Origin: Hymenobacter setariae
GTDB taxonomy: Bacteria > Bacteroidota > Bacteroidia > Cytophagales > Hymenobacteraceae
Assembly: GCF_007713685.1 (NCBI RefSeq)
Contig: NZ_VMRJ01000006.1
Span: forward strand, 124,001 to 188,000
Length of the DNA: 64,000 nucleotides
Reading direction: 5' to 3'
Within the stretch, counting starts at the first letter, position 1, and the number at the start of each line of letters is the position of its first letter. The translations under genes and the position numbers were made by a program. The notes below the pieces were generated by a model. The model was not told the DNA's origin. It did no database searches and saw nothing but the letters and a program-made list of their open reading frames with translations. Positions 51,033-58,926 of the stretch are shown piece after piece.

Positions 51033-51647
51033 CTATACTGGTACCACCACCACCTTCTTGGTGTCGAAAAACTCTTCTTCGTAAAAGTCTTTCAAATCAA
51101 TTACCTGGGCTACGAGGCCGCTTTCAGCAATTTCCTCCCCTAGGTCGCCTCCTTTGAGGTAGTACAGCCCAGCGCCCGCGGCCGGGTGCTTTTTATAGCT
51201 GTGCATAATCCAGGGGTGAAACGTGGCTAGGCGAGCCACCGCACGGCTTACTACAAAGTCGAACTTCTCAGACACTTGCTCGGCCCGGGTTTGGGTAGCG
51301 GTCACATTGGCAAGGCCTAGCGCTCCGGCCATAAACTGCACCGCCTTAATCTTCTTGCCGATGCTATCGACCAGGTGAAACTTCACCTCAGGAAACATGA
51401 TGGCTAGTGGCAAGCCCGGTAGCCCGCCGCCCGTGCCCACATCGAGCACGGCGCTGCCCGCCGGAAACTGCACCACCTTGGCAATGCCCAGCGAGTGCAA
51501 AATATGGCGCTCCAACAGGTTGTCGGTATCGGTGCGAGCCACTAGGTTTATCTGCGCATTCCAGGCTTTAAACTCTTGTTCGAGCTCCGCAAATTGCTGG
51601 CGCTGGTGCGGCGTGAGCTGTGGGAAGTATTTAGTGAGTAGAGACAT
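51033..51647 (-). CDS. rsmG: 16S rRNA (guanine527-N7)-methyltransferase
   Basis: 204 residues. SAM motif AVLDVGTGGGLPGLPLAIMF (residues about 65-84), preceded by the family helix FKAWNAQINLVARTDTDNLLERHILHS, and followed by VKFHLVDSIGKKIKAVQFMA and FDFVVSRAVARL. Single-domain GidB/RsmG. A repeat unit separates it from the ECF sigma gene upstream. Confidence 0.95.
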   Translation of the reverse strand: MSLLTKYFPQLTPHQRQQFAELEQEFKAWNAQINLVARTDTDNLLERHILHSLGIAKVVQFPAGSAVLDVGTGGGLPGLPLAIMFPEVKFHLVDSIGKKIKAVQFMAGALGLANVTATQTRAEQVSEKFDFVVSRAVARLATFHPWIMHSYKKHPAAGAGLYYLKGGDLGEEIAESGLVAQVIDLKDFYEEEFFDTKKVVVVPV

Positions 51648-51657
51648 AAAAAACGTG

Positions 51658-51770
51658 TGTCATTGCGAAGAGGAACGACGAAGCAACCTCTCCTTCGCGC
51701 CAACTAGCGTTCGCAAACGCCAGCGACATGTAAAGGAAAGGTTGCTTCGTCGTTCCTCCTCGCAATGACA
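51658..51770. mobile_element. 113 bp inverted-repeat unit, empty relative of the GIY-YIG element
   Basis: Left arm TGTCATTGCGAAGAGGAACG continuing to CAACCTCTCCTT; right arm AAAGGAAAGGTTGCTTCG continuing to CCTCGCAATGACA. The terminal TGTCATTGCGA and the AAGCAA-CT-TCCTT inner end match the arms around the GIY-YIG gene at 54908-55298, but there is no gene inside; the centre holds a small GCGTT/AACGC hairpin. Confidence 0.7.
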
Positions 51771-51798
51771 GGCGGGGAGAGCAGTAGCAGCTTAATAA

Positions 51799-52422
51799 TT
51801 AAATAAACTCTTTCTTGTCCTTCACCATGTCGAAGAGCAACTCACGAGCGCGGTGCAGCTGGGCTTTCACCGTGCCTAGGGGTGCCTTCAGCTCGGTGGC
51901 GATTTCCTCGTAGCTGAGCTCGTCGAAGTAGCGCAAGCTCACGAGGCGCTGGTACTTATCGGGGAGGCGCGACACGACGTGGCGCATGATTTCGATTTTT
52001 TGGTTCTTAATCGTCGTGTCGGCCGGGTTGAGGTCGTTGTCGCGAAACTCCAGCTGAATCTCGTCGCCATCGCCCATTTTCACGGCCGAGTCAATGCTCA
52101 TCGTCTTGATTTTATTCTTGCGAATAAAGTCGATGCAGTTGTTGGTGGCGATGCGAAACAGCCAGGTGCTAAACGCGAATTCGGGGTTGAACTTGTGCAG
52201 GTTACGAAAAGCCTTAGCGAAGGCCTCGATGGTGAGGTCTTCGGCATCGTCGGGGTTGCGCACCATTTTGAGTACGACGTGAAACACCGGCTTCTTGTAA
52301 ATCTGCATCAGCTCGGCGTAGGCCTTTTCGTCGCCGTTGTCCACGGCGGCGCGGATGAGTTTGAAGTCATGCCGGGCTTTAGACGAAAACTGTTTCTGAA
52401 TATCAGCGGGGTTTACTTCCAT
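51799..52422 (-). CDS. ECF-type RNA polymerase sigma factor
   Basis: 207 residues from ATG 52422 (MEVNPADIQKQFSSKARHDF). Region 2: PDDAEDLTIEAFAKAFRNLH and FSTWLFRIATNNCIDFIRKN. Region 4: LPDKYQRLVSLRYFDELSYEEIATELKAPLGTVKAQLHRAREL. A linker of about 30 acidic residues separates them. No anti-sigma gene adjoins. The start overlaps the last 10 bp of the glycosyltransferase gene, implying translational coupling. Strongly conserved position in Bacteroidota; probably a growth-phase sigma rather than a stress-specific one (inference). Confidence 0.94.
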   Translation of the reverse strand: MEVNPADIQKQFSSKARHDFKLIRAAVDNGDEKAYAELMQIYKKPVFHVVLKMVRNPDDAEDLTIEAFAKAFRNLHKFNPEFAFSTWLFRIATNNCIDFIRKNKIKTMSIDSAVKMGDGDEIQLEFRDNDLNPADTTIKNQKIEIMRHVVSRLPDKYQRLVSLRYFDELSYEEIATELKAPLGTVKAQLHRARELLFDMVKDKKEFI

Positions 52423-53570
52423 TGGAGCGGTCGGCGCACCAAGAGCGAAAGGCCCCAGGCGCAATAAAAAGCGAGGTACAGAAAATCAAAAAAGGGCAGC
52501 GCAGCGGCTGGCAGCGTTTGCCCGAGGCGGCGGGCTAGTGGTATATAAGCCAGTAGCAGCAGCAATGTTCGAGCCAGCCACAATACTCCCAAAGATATAA
52601 TATTTTCGGAGGAAAGTGAAACTGCCAATACGGCCGGCGTCAGCAAATAGAAAAGGACATTGCTGCCCATAAATATAGCAAGTCGAAAGCGGTCGGGCGC
52701 GCGGTAACGGCTGCCAGCCGAGAGGTGGCGGCGTTTTTGGCGCCACCAGCCCGCCCAAGTACGAGCGGGCTCGCTCAGGGTTTGGGCAGCCGGGTCGGCC
52801 ACTACGGCCACGCGGGCACCTAGGGCCACGGCATCTTGCACCAGCAGGTCATCATCGCCGCTCAGGCGCCGAATGTGGCTGGCGAAGCCCTTGGTGGCCT
52901 GGAAAATACGGCGAGTATACGCTAGGTTGCGGCCCACGCCCATGTAGGGGCGGCTAGCCCAAGCCAGCCCTAGGTACTGCGCTGCCGTGAGCAGCGTTTC
53001 GTAGCGAATGAGCTGATTGAGCAAGCCGGGCTCTTCGGTGTAGCCCGAAAAACCAAGTACCATGTCGGCGCCATTTTTTTGGCTGAAGCCGCGCTGCATG
53101 AGGCGCAGCCAATCATAGGTGACAGGGCGGCAGTCGGCGTCAGTGAACAGCAGCCGCTCGTAGCGGGCAGCCTTGATGCCGAGCGTGAGTGCGTATTTCT
53201 TAGGCGAAAAGCCTGCTGGTGTGTGCGTCACAGTCACGAGCCGAAAGCGACCGGGGTAATACTGGGCCAGCTGCTGGGCGTAGAACTCGGTTTCGTCGTG
53301 GCTGCGGTCGTTGATGAGCACCAGCTCGAAGCCTGCCGGGTAATCTTGCTTGAGCAAAATGGGCACCAGCTCGCGCAGGTTGTCAAGCTCGTTGTGGGCG
53401 CATAGGATGAGCGAAATCGGCTCGCTATCGGGGCCGGGCTCATCGCCCGGCGCCTCGATAGGCCGCCGCGTAAACGGCCGAAAATACTGCGCCCAATACC
53501 AGAGCTGCACCAATAGCAGCGGCAACAAGATAAGCGACGGCGGGAGCGAGGTAAGCGGGGGCAACAACAC
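52413..53570 (-). CDS. Family 2 glycosyltransferase, membrane-anchored
   Basis: 385 residues from GTG 53570, chosen because a -7 box lies 12 bp upstream and the first membrane helix (SLILLPLLLVQLWYWAQYF) follows at once; the frame is open to 53927 but that would overlap tgt. GT2 core: ISLILCAHNELDNLRELVPI, LVLINDRSHDET, FTDADCRP (DxD) and the QxxRW-like WWRQKRRHLS. Two more helices near the end. Processive or single-transfer action cannot be decided. Co-transcribed with the ECF sigma gene. Confidence 0.88.
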   Translation of the reverse strand: MLLPPLTSLPPSLILLPLLLVQLWYWAQYFRPFTRRPIEAPGDEPGPDSEPISLILCAHNELDNLRELVPILLKQDYPAGFELVLINDRSHDETEFYAQQLAQYYPGRFRLVTVTHTPAGFSPKKYALTLGIKAARYERLLFTDADCRPVTYDWLRLMQRGFSQKNGADMVLGFSGYTEEPGLLNQLIRYETLLTAAQYLGLAWASRPYMGVGRNLAYTRRIFQATKGFASHIRRLSGDDDLLVQDAVALGARVAVVADPAAQTLSEPARTWAGWWRQKRRHLSAGSRYRAPDRFRLAIFMGSNVLFYLLTPAVLAVSLSSENIISLGVLWLARTLLLLLAYIPLARRLGQTLPAAALPFFDFLYLAFYCAWGLSLLVRRPLQWK

Positions 53571-53582
53571 AGGACTATGCCG

Positions 53583-53590
53583 CAAAGGTA
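53583..53590 (-). promoter_or_regulatory. -7 box TACCTTTG of the GT2-sigma operon
   Basis: Exact box on the minus strand, 12 bp upstream of the GTG at 53570. It makes the longer reading frame to 53927 untenable. Confidence 0.7.
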
Positions 53591-53650
53591 CGGCTAGGGG
53601 CGGCCCAGTGTTGGCCTTATTCGCTGAATAAGCAGCGCGCCTGTCCGAAG

Positions 53651-53658
53651 TACCTTTG
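53651..53658 (+). promoter_or_regulatory. -7 box TACCTTTG of tgt
   Basis: Exact consensus 87 bp before the ATG at 53746; the GT2 promoter lies about 60 bp away on the other strand. Confidence 0.6.
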
Positions 53659-53745
53659 TAGGAGTGCCGCGGGCCTAGGGCCGCGCCGGAACTATCCGCC
53701 GCGCCTGGCCAGTTGCCCGGCCTTCGGCCCAGTGCTTTTTTGACC

Positions 53746-54876
53746 ATGACTTTTGACCTCCTCGCCCAAGACCCGGGCACCAAAGCCCGCGCTGGGTTGC
53801 TCACGACCGCGCACGGCGCCATCGAAACGCCCATCTTTATGCCCGTCGGCACGGCCGGCACCGTGAAGGCCGTGGGCCAGCGCGAGCTCAAGCAAGATGT
53901 GCAGGCCCAGATTATCCTAGGTAACACCTACCACCTCTACTTGCGCCCGGGCCTCGATGTACTGCAAGCCGCGGGTGGCCTGCACAAATTCAACGGCTGG
54001 GACCGGCCCATTCTTACCGATAGCGGTGGCTACCAAGTGTTTTCGCTCAGCGGTACCCGTAAGATTAAAGAGGAGGGCGTCACCTTCCGCTCGCACATCG
54101 ACGGGAGCAAGCACCTGTTTTCGCCCGAAGGCGTGATGGATATTCAGCGCCGCATCGGGGCCGATATTATTATGGCCTTCGATGAATGCACGCCCTGGCC
54201 CTGCGAGTACGACTACGCTCGCCGCTCCCTGGATATGACGCACCGCTGGCTCAAGCGTTGTATCCAGCGCCTCGACACCACTGAGCCGCTCTACGGCTAC
54301 GAGCAAAACCTTTTTCCCATCGTGCAGGGCAGCACCTTTAAAGACCTGCGCAAGCAGTCGGCCGAGTTCATTGCCGAGCAGGGCCGCGCCGGCAACGCCA
54401 TCGGTGGCCTCAGTGTGGGCGAGCCCGCTGAGTTGATGTATGAGATGACCGAGCTAGTCTGCGACATCCTGCCGCAGGACAAGCCGCGCTACCTCATGGG
54501 CGTGGGCACGCCGGCCAACATCCTCGAAAACATCGCCCTAGGTGTTGATATGTTCGACTGCGTGATGCCGACCCGCAATGCGCGCAACGGCATGCTCTTC
54601 ACCACCCAAGGCATCATCAATGTGACTAATAAGAAGTGGGAGCTAGACTTTTCGCCCATCGATGAAACCCTAGGTGGCCACGTCAGCACGTTTTACACCA
54701 AAGCCTACATGCGCCACTTGTTCCAGGCTAAGGAAATGCTTGGCGCACAAATTGCTTCGGCGCACAATCTCACCTTTTATCTGTGGCTAGTGAAGGAGGC
54801 ACGCAAGCAAATCCTAGCCGGCACGTTTGCAGCGTGGAAACCGGGCATGGTTGAAAAGCTGATGACTCGTTTGTAA
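53746..54876 (+). CDS. tgt: tRNA-guanine transglycosylase, zinc cysteines absent
   Basis: 376 residues from ATG 53746 (MTFDLLAQDPGTKARAGLLT). Catalytic acids: Asp in RPILTDSGGYQVFSLSGTRK and the nucleophile Asp in MFDCVMPTRNARNGMLFT. QGSTFKDLRKQSAEF and AIGGLSVGEPAELMYEM are typical. It exchanges G34 for preQ1 in GUN-anticodon tRNAs, acting before QueA. Where E. coli Tgt has the zinc triad CxCxxC, this protein reads DETLGGHVSTFYTKAYMRHL, with no cysteine; the zinc His equivalent (SAHNLTFYL) remains. An lptF/G-type gene follows after the GIY-YIG unit. Confidence 0.95.
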   Translation: MTFDLLAQDPGTKARAGLLTTAHGAIETPIFMPVGTAGTVKAVGQRELKQDVQAQIILGNTYHLYLRPGLDVLQAAGGLHKFNGWDRPILTDSGGYQVFSLSGTRKIKEEGVTFRSHIDGSKHLFSPEGVMDIQRRIGADIIMAFDECTPWPCEYDYARRSLDMTHRWLKRCIQRLDTTEPLYGYEQNLFPIVQGSTFKDLRKQSAEFIAEQGRAGNAIGGLSVGEPAELMYEMTELVCDILPQDKPRYLMGVGTPANILENIALGVDMFDCVMPTRNARNGMLFTTQGIINVTNKKWELDFSPIDETLGGHVSTFYTKAYMRHLFQAKEMLGAQIASAHNLTFYLWLVKEARKQILAGTFAAWKPGMVEKLMTRL

Positions 54877-54907
54877 GGCTACGCGTCTAGGTAGTGCCAA
54901 AATCGTC

Positions 54908-55298
54908 TGTCATTGCGAGCGTAGCGAAGCAATCTTTCCTTCACATTCGCACTGCCTGCTAGGACATGAGAACCTACTATGTCTACATTCTTACTAACCA
55001 AAATCATACAATGCTCTACATCGGGGTCACAAACGATTTGGCGCGGCGAGTAGCTGAGCACAAAGCAGGTGCGCATGAGGGCTTTACAAAACGGTATAAG
55101 ATAAATAAATTGGTTTATTTCGAAGAGTCTCCGAGCGTTGCGGTGGCTATCGAGCGTGAAAAGCAACTGAAAGCGGGCTCACGGGCTAAGAAGCTAGCTC
55201 TGATTAACGAGTTAAATCCTTATTGGAATGAATTAGCAGACGTTGGAGAAGTAGGCGAACGTTAAAGGAAAGATTGCTTCGCTGCGCTCGCAATGACA
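54908..55298 (+). mobile_element. GIY-YIG nuclease unit bounded by ~44 bp inverted repeats
   Basis: Left arm 54908-54950 starts TGTCATTGCGAGCGTAGCGA and ends CTTCACATTCGC; right arm 55255-55298 starts GCGAACGTTAAAGGAAAGAT and ends CTCGCAATGACA. They are inverse complements with about five differences. The only gene inside is the nuclease, whose stop codon lies within the right arm. No transposase. I cannot identify a target duplication outside the arms. Confidence 0.65.
54966..55265 (+). CDS. GIY-YIG nuclease family protein (YhbQ/UPF0213 type)
   Basis: 99 residues, a stand-alone GIY-YIG domain. YYVYILTNQNHTMLYIGVTN carries the two half-motifs, LARRVAEHKAG the catalytic Arg, KRYKINKLVYFE the central strand, and AIEREKQLKAGSRAKKLALI the metal-binding Glu and the typical Lys-rich helix. 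Such small nucleases cleave DNA. Base composition is AT-richer than the neighbours. It is located inside inverted repeats in the tgt-lptF/G interval. Confidence 0.9.
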   Translation: MRTYYVYILTNQNHTMLYIGVTNDLARRVAEHKAGAHEGFTKRYKINKLVYFEESPSVAVAIEREKQLKAGSRAKKLALINELNPYWNELADVGEVGER

Positions 55299-55320
55299 GG
55301 CGACCTTAGGTATCATTAGA

Positions 55321-56400
55321 ATGAAACTTTTAGATAAATACATCATCGTCAAGTTTCTCACCGCGTTTTTCTTCACGGTGGTAATGCTGGTGTCGGTGAT
55401 TTGCGTGATTGACTACACCGAGAAAAACGACGATTTTATTCACCATAACCTGTCGTTTGGGCACGTTTTCACGCACTATTACATCTACCTGTTTCCGTAC
55501 TTCGCCAACCTGCTCTCGCCGATTACTATCTTCTTGGCGGTGGTGTTTGTGACGGCGAAGCTGGCGGCGCGCACCGAGATTGTGGCCATGCTAGCCAGCG
55601 GCATGAGCTTTATGCGCCTACTGGTGCCTTACCTCATGGGGGCTGCCATTATCGGGGCGCTCACGTTTGGGCTGGTGGGCTGGGTTATCCCGAAGGCTAC
55701 CAAGGAAATAGTGCTTTTTGAGTCGCTGCACGTGAAAGAGCCCTACAAGTATGAAGGCCGCAACGTGCACATGAAAATTGGCCCTAAAAGCTATGTGTAC
55801 CTGGAGAGCTACAGCAGCGGCAGCAATACCGGCTACCACTTTGCCCTCGAAACCATCGATGGCACTGTGCTGCGCCGCCGCATGACAGCCGACAACCTAA
55901 GCTGGGACAGCACCAAGCACGTCTGGAAAATGTCGCAGCAGCTAGTGCGCTCGTTTCGGGGCAACCAGGACGAATCACTGCAAACTATCCCGGCCCGCGA
56001 CACCACGCTGAACCTATATCCAAAGGACTTCGCCAATACTTACCGTCTGGCCGAAACGCTGACCTCGCCCGAGCTAGATGCGCTGATTGACAATAAAATC
56101 TTGCGTGGCTCCGACGATACCGACCAATATCTGAGCGTGAAATTCGAGCGCTACGCCTATCCGTTTGATATTCTCATTCTCACTTTCATCGGCGTGGTAT
56201 TGAGCGCGCGCAAAAGCCGCGGCGGCGTGGGCGGGCAAATTGCGCTAGGCTTCGTATTGGCGTTCATTTTCATCATTTTCGTGATGCTGAGCCGCAACCT
56301 AGCGCAGGTGGGCAGCATGCCGCCGCTGCTGGCGGCGTGGTTTCCGGGCATGGTGTTCTCGGCCATTGGGCTGGTGCTCTATCGCTTCGTGCCGAAATAG
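55321..56400 (+). CDS. LptF/LptG family lipopolysaccharide export permease
   Basis: 359 residues, full length for YjgP/YjgQ. First helices MKLLDKYIIVKFLTAFFFTVVMLVSVICV, then PYFANLLSPITIFLAVVFVT and RTEIVAMLASGMSFMRLLVPYL; a periplasmic beta-jellyroll (residues about 130-250: VHMKIGPKSYVYLESY); and C-terminal helices FDILILTFIGVVLSARKSRG and LGFVLAFIFIIFVMLSRNLA. Part of the LptBFG transporter that lifts LPS onto the Lpt bridge. F and G cannot be separated. Near tgt, as often in Bacteroidota. Confidence 0.94.
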   Translation: MKLLDKYIIVKFLTAFFFTVVMLVSVICVIDYTEKNDDFIHHNLSFGHVFTHYYIYLFPYFANLLSPITIFLAVVFVTAKLAARTEIVAMLASGMSFMRLLVPYLMGAAIIGALTFGLVGWVIPKATKEIVLFESLHVKEPYKYEGRNVHMKIGPKSYVYLESYSSGSNTGYHFALETIDGTVLRRRMTADNLSWDSTKHVWKMSQQLVRSFRGNQDESLQTIPARDTTLNLYPKDFANTYRLAETLTSPELDALIDNKILRGSDDTDQYLSVKFERYAYPFDILILTFIGVVLSARKSRGGVGGQIALGFVLAFIFIIFVMLSRNLAQVGSMPPLLAAWFPGMVFSAIGLVLYRFVPK

Positions 56401-56424
56401 GTAGTGATGCTTGGTGCATAGTGC

Positions 56425-56478
56425 TTGGTGCTTGGGTTCTATGTGTAGGTGAGGCCGTTGTCTTAACCCAAGCACCAA
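56425..56478. repeat. TGCTTGG inverted/tandem repeat before the EamA gene
   Basis: TTGGTGCTTGGGTT pairs with AACCCAAGCACCAA, with further direct copies of TGCTTGGTG just upstream. A low-complexity intergenic repeat between the LptF/G and EamA genes. Confidence 0.55.
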
Positions 56479-56497
56479 CTACCACGCACGAACAACC

Positions 56498-57421
56498 ATG
56501 TTAAAAGACTACCTGAAGCTACATTTTATCGTCCTGCTCTGGGGCTTCACGGCCATTCTGGGCAAGCTGCTGACCGTGCCGCCCGTGGAGCTCGTTTTCT
56601 GGCGCACGGCTTTGGCCACCCTCGGCTTGGCGGGGCTGCTGGTGGTGCGGCGCACGGGCTGGCGCGTGGCGGGCTCCGAGGCCCTAAAGCTGCTAGGTGT
56701 GGGGGCGCTGGTGGCGGCGCACTGGATTACGTTCTTCTTGGCCGCGCGCCTTTCCTCGGTGAGCGTGTGCTTGGCGGGCCTGGCCACGCTAGCGCTGTGG
56801 ACTTCCTTGCTCGAGCCTCTGCTGCTGTGGCGCCGCGTGCGCCCCTACGAAGTGGGCCTAGGGCTGCTGGCGATGGTGGGGCTGTACCTCATTTCTCAGG
56901 CCGAGTTTACGCAGCTCACCGGCTTGCTGGTGGCAGTGGCGTCGGCGGGGTTGTCGGCGCTGTTCAGCGTGCTCAACTCGCAGCTGGTCAAGCGCCACGC
57001 GCCGGTCAAGCTTACTTTCTACGAAATGGCCGGCGCTTGCTTGAGTATCGCGCTGTTCTTCCCGGTTTACAGCCGCTACTTCACGCAGGGGCTGCGCCTG
57101 GCGCTGCACGGCCTCGACTGGCTGTGGCTGCTGCTGCTGGCGGGCGTGTGCACGGTATATGCCTTCTCCTCTTCTGTCGAGCTGATGAAGCGCATTTCGG
57201 CTTTCGTCGTCAACCTCACCATTAACCTAGAGCCGGTATACGGTATCGTGCTGGCCCAGATTATGTTTGTGCTAGGCGTGCCAGGCTTTGGGCAGGAGAA
57301 AATGTCGGGTGGCTTCTACCTAGGTACCATTTTGATTTTGGCCAGCGTGCTAGTGCACCCCGTACTCGACCAGTGGAACCAGCGTCGCGCTCGCCGCACC
57401 GCCGCCGAGGCAATTGCCTAA
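56498..57421 (+). CDS. EamA/DMT family transporter
   Basis: 307 residues with ten hydrophobic helices in two EamA halves (residues 5-135 and 145-285). First half: LHFIVLLWGFTAILGKLLTV, VELVFWRTALATLGLAGLLV. Second half: LLVAVASAGLSALFSVLNSQ, WLLLLAGVCTVYAFSSSVEL and FVVNLTINLEPVYGIVLAQI (family signature). Drug/metabolite superfamily exporter; substrate not assignable. Follows the LptF/G gene with a repeat between. Confidence 0.92.
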   Translation: MLKDYLKLHFIVLLWGFTAILGKLLTVPPVELVFWRTALATLGLAGLLVVRRTGWRVAGSEALKLLGVGALVAAHWITFFLAARLSSVSVCLAGLATLALWTSLLEPLLLWRRVRPYEVGLGLLAMVGLYLISQAEFTQLTGLLVAVASAGLSALFSVLNSQLVKRHAPVKLTFYEMAGACLSIALFFPVYSRYFTQGLRLALHGLDWLWLLLLAGVCTVYAFSSSVELMKRISAFVVNLTINLEPVYGIVLAQIMFVLGVPGFGQEKMSGGFYLGTILILASVLVHPVLDQWNQRRARRTAAEAIA

Positions 57422-57429
57422 GCCACTGG

Positions 57430-58257
57430 CTACAGCTGCCCGCGCCACACCAAATAGTCGCTAGGCCAAGCCAGGGCGGGCGCTTCACTAGCGCCGGGAA
57501 ATAGCCCATACACCGCCGAGCCCGAGCCCGAAAGGCTAGCGTAGGCCGCGCCCGCGGCGTAGAGCTGCGCCTTGATGTCGGCCAGCACCGGGTAAGCGGG
57601 CGCCAGCGACGCCTCGAAGTCATTGCTGACTGTGTCGCGCCACGTGCTCATGGGCTGACCTAGGGCCTCGCGCAACGAGATGCTGGGCGCCTGGGGCACG
57701 ATGCCCGCAAACGCCTGCGCCGTGCTAATGTGCAAGCCCGGATACACCACCACGCAAGGCGTGCCGCGTAGGTCGAGGCTGATGGGCTCAAAAACGTCGC
57801 CCCTTTCCAAAGCCAAGCACGGCTTATTCTGAATAAAAAAGGCACAGTCGGCCCCCAGGCGGCGGGCATAGCCTTCGAGCTGCGCCACGCTGAGATTCAG
57901 CTCAAACACGTCGGCCAAGGCCCGCAGGGCAAAGGCAGCATCGGCCGAGCCACCCCCTAGGCCGGCGCCGATGGGCACCAGCTTGTGCAGGTGCATCTGG
58001 GCAAAGGGCAAGGCCGGAAAATCAGCCTTGAGCAGCTCATAGGCCTTGACGCACAAGTTAGTAGTTGCCTCACCCGGAATGGGCCGGCCCGTAAGCGCGA
58101 GGCTGGTGCCAGCCTGGCCTTTGGGGGCGGGCAGTACTTCGAGCGCATCGGTCCAAGGCAGAGGCAGGAACACGGTTTCGAGGGCATGGTAGCCATCGGG
58201 CCGCTTGGCGGTCACGTACAGCCCTAGGTTAAGCTTGGCGTTGGGGAAGGTGAGCAT
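57430..58257 (-). CDS. ispE: 4-diphosphocytidyl-2-C-methyl-D-erythritol kinase
   Basis: 275 residues from ATG 58257 (MLTFPNAKLNLGLYVTAKRP). GHMP kinase motifs: AKLNLGL (motif 1, CDP-ME binding), PIGAGLGGGSADAAFALRAL (ATP loop, motif 2), and ASLSGSGSAVYGLF (motif 3). It phosphorylates CDP-ME in the non-mevalonate isoprenoid pathway. Convergent with the EamA gene and closely divergent from the PglC-like gene (33 bp between starts). Confidence 0.95.
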   Translation of the reverse strand: MLTFPNAKLNLGLYVTAKRPDGYHALETVFLPLPWTDALEVLPAPKGQAGTSLALTGRPIPGEATTNLCVKAYELLKADFPALPFAQMHLHKLVPIGAGLGGGSADAAFALRALADVFELNLSVAQLEGYARRLGADCAFFIQNKPCLALERGDVFEPISLDLRGTPCVVVYPGLHISTAQAFAGIVPQAPSISLREALGQPMSTWRDTVSNDFEASLAPAYPVLADIKAQLYAAGAAYASLSGSGSAVYGLFPGASEAPALAWPSDYLVWRGQL

Positions 58258-58290
58258 AGCCGCAAAGATGGCGGCTGGCATCTTTGTGTT

Positions 58291-58926
58291 ATGGCTGCTA
58301 TTCTCCCTGCATACCCTGGCAAGCGCCTGCTCGACTTGGCCGTGGCTCTGCCGCTGGTGGTAGGCACGCTGCCGCTGCTAGTACTGGGTGCGGGGCTAGC
58401 TGCGTGGCAAAATGGCGGCCCTTGGCTATTCAGGCAGGCGCGGCCGGGGCTGGGCGGCCAGCTGTTCGCGCTCTACAAGCTCCAAACCATGACCAGTGCC
58501 CGCGACCCTGCTACCGGGCAGCTGCTGCCCGATGCCCAGCGCCTGCCGCGCCTAGGGCGCTGGCTACGAGCCACCTCGCTCGATGAATTGCCCCAGCTCT
58601 GGAATATTGTGCGCGGCGACATGAGCCTGGTGGGGCCGCGTCCGCTGCTGCCCCAGTACCTGCCGCTGTACTCGCCGCGGCAGGCGCGTCGCCACTTGGT
58701 GCGCCCCGGCCTTACGGGCTGGGCCCAAGTCAATGGGCGCAACGCCATTTCGTGGGAAGAAAAGTTTGAGTTGGATAACTGGTACGTCGACCACCAAAGC
58801 TTAGGGCTCGACCTACGCATTTTGTGGCGCACGGCTGGGCGGGTTCTGGGGCGGCGTGGCATTGCCGCGGCGGGCGAGGCCACCATGCCTGCCTTTCGGG
58901 GCAGCGGGGGCGGGGAGCCTACCTAG
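58291..58926 (+). CDS. Monotopic sugar-1-phosphate transferase (PglC-like)
   Basis: 211 residues. One re-entrant hydrophobic helix (RLLDLAVALPLVVGTLPLLVLG), then the bacterial sugar transferase core: FRQARPGLGGQLFALYKLQT, the Asp-Glu dyad in TSLDELPQLWNIVRGDMSLVGPRPL, and RPGLTGWAQVNGRN. It transfers a phospho-sugar to undecaprenyl phosphate, starting a surface glycan. It is the small PglC form without the multi-pass WbaP part. The PglD/PglE-like genes at 42381-44314 could supply its UDP-sugar (inference). Confidence 0.92.
   Translation: MAAILPAYPGKRLLDLAVALPLVVGTLPLLVLGAGLAAWQNGGPWLFRQARPGLGGQLFALYKLQTMTSARDPATGQLLPDAQRLPRLGRWLRATSLDELPQLWNIVRGDMSLVGPRPLLPQYLPLYSPRQARRHLVRPGLTGWAQVNGRNAISWEEKFELDNWYVDHQSLGLDLRILWRTAGRVLGRRGIAAAGEATMPAFRGSGGGEPT

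Noticed and set aside
53571..53927. N-terminal extension of the GT2 glycosyltransferase
   Set aside because: It would overlap the tgt promoter and start and precede the -7 box at 53583-53590.
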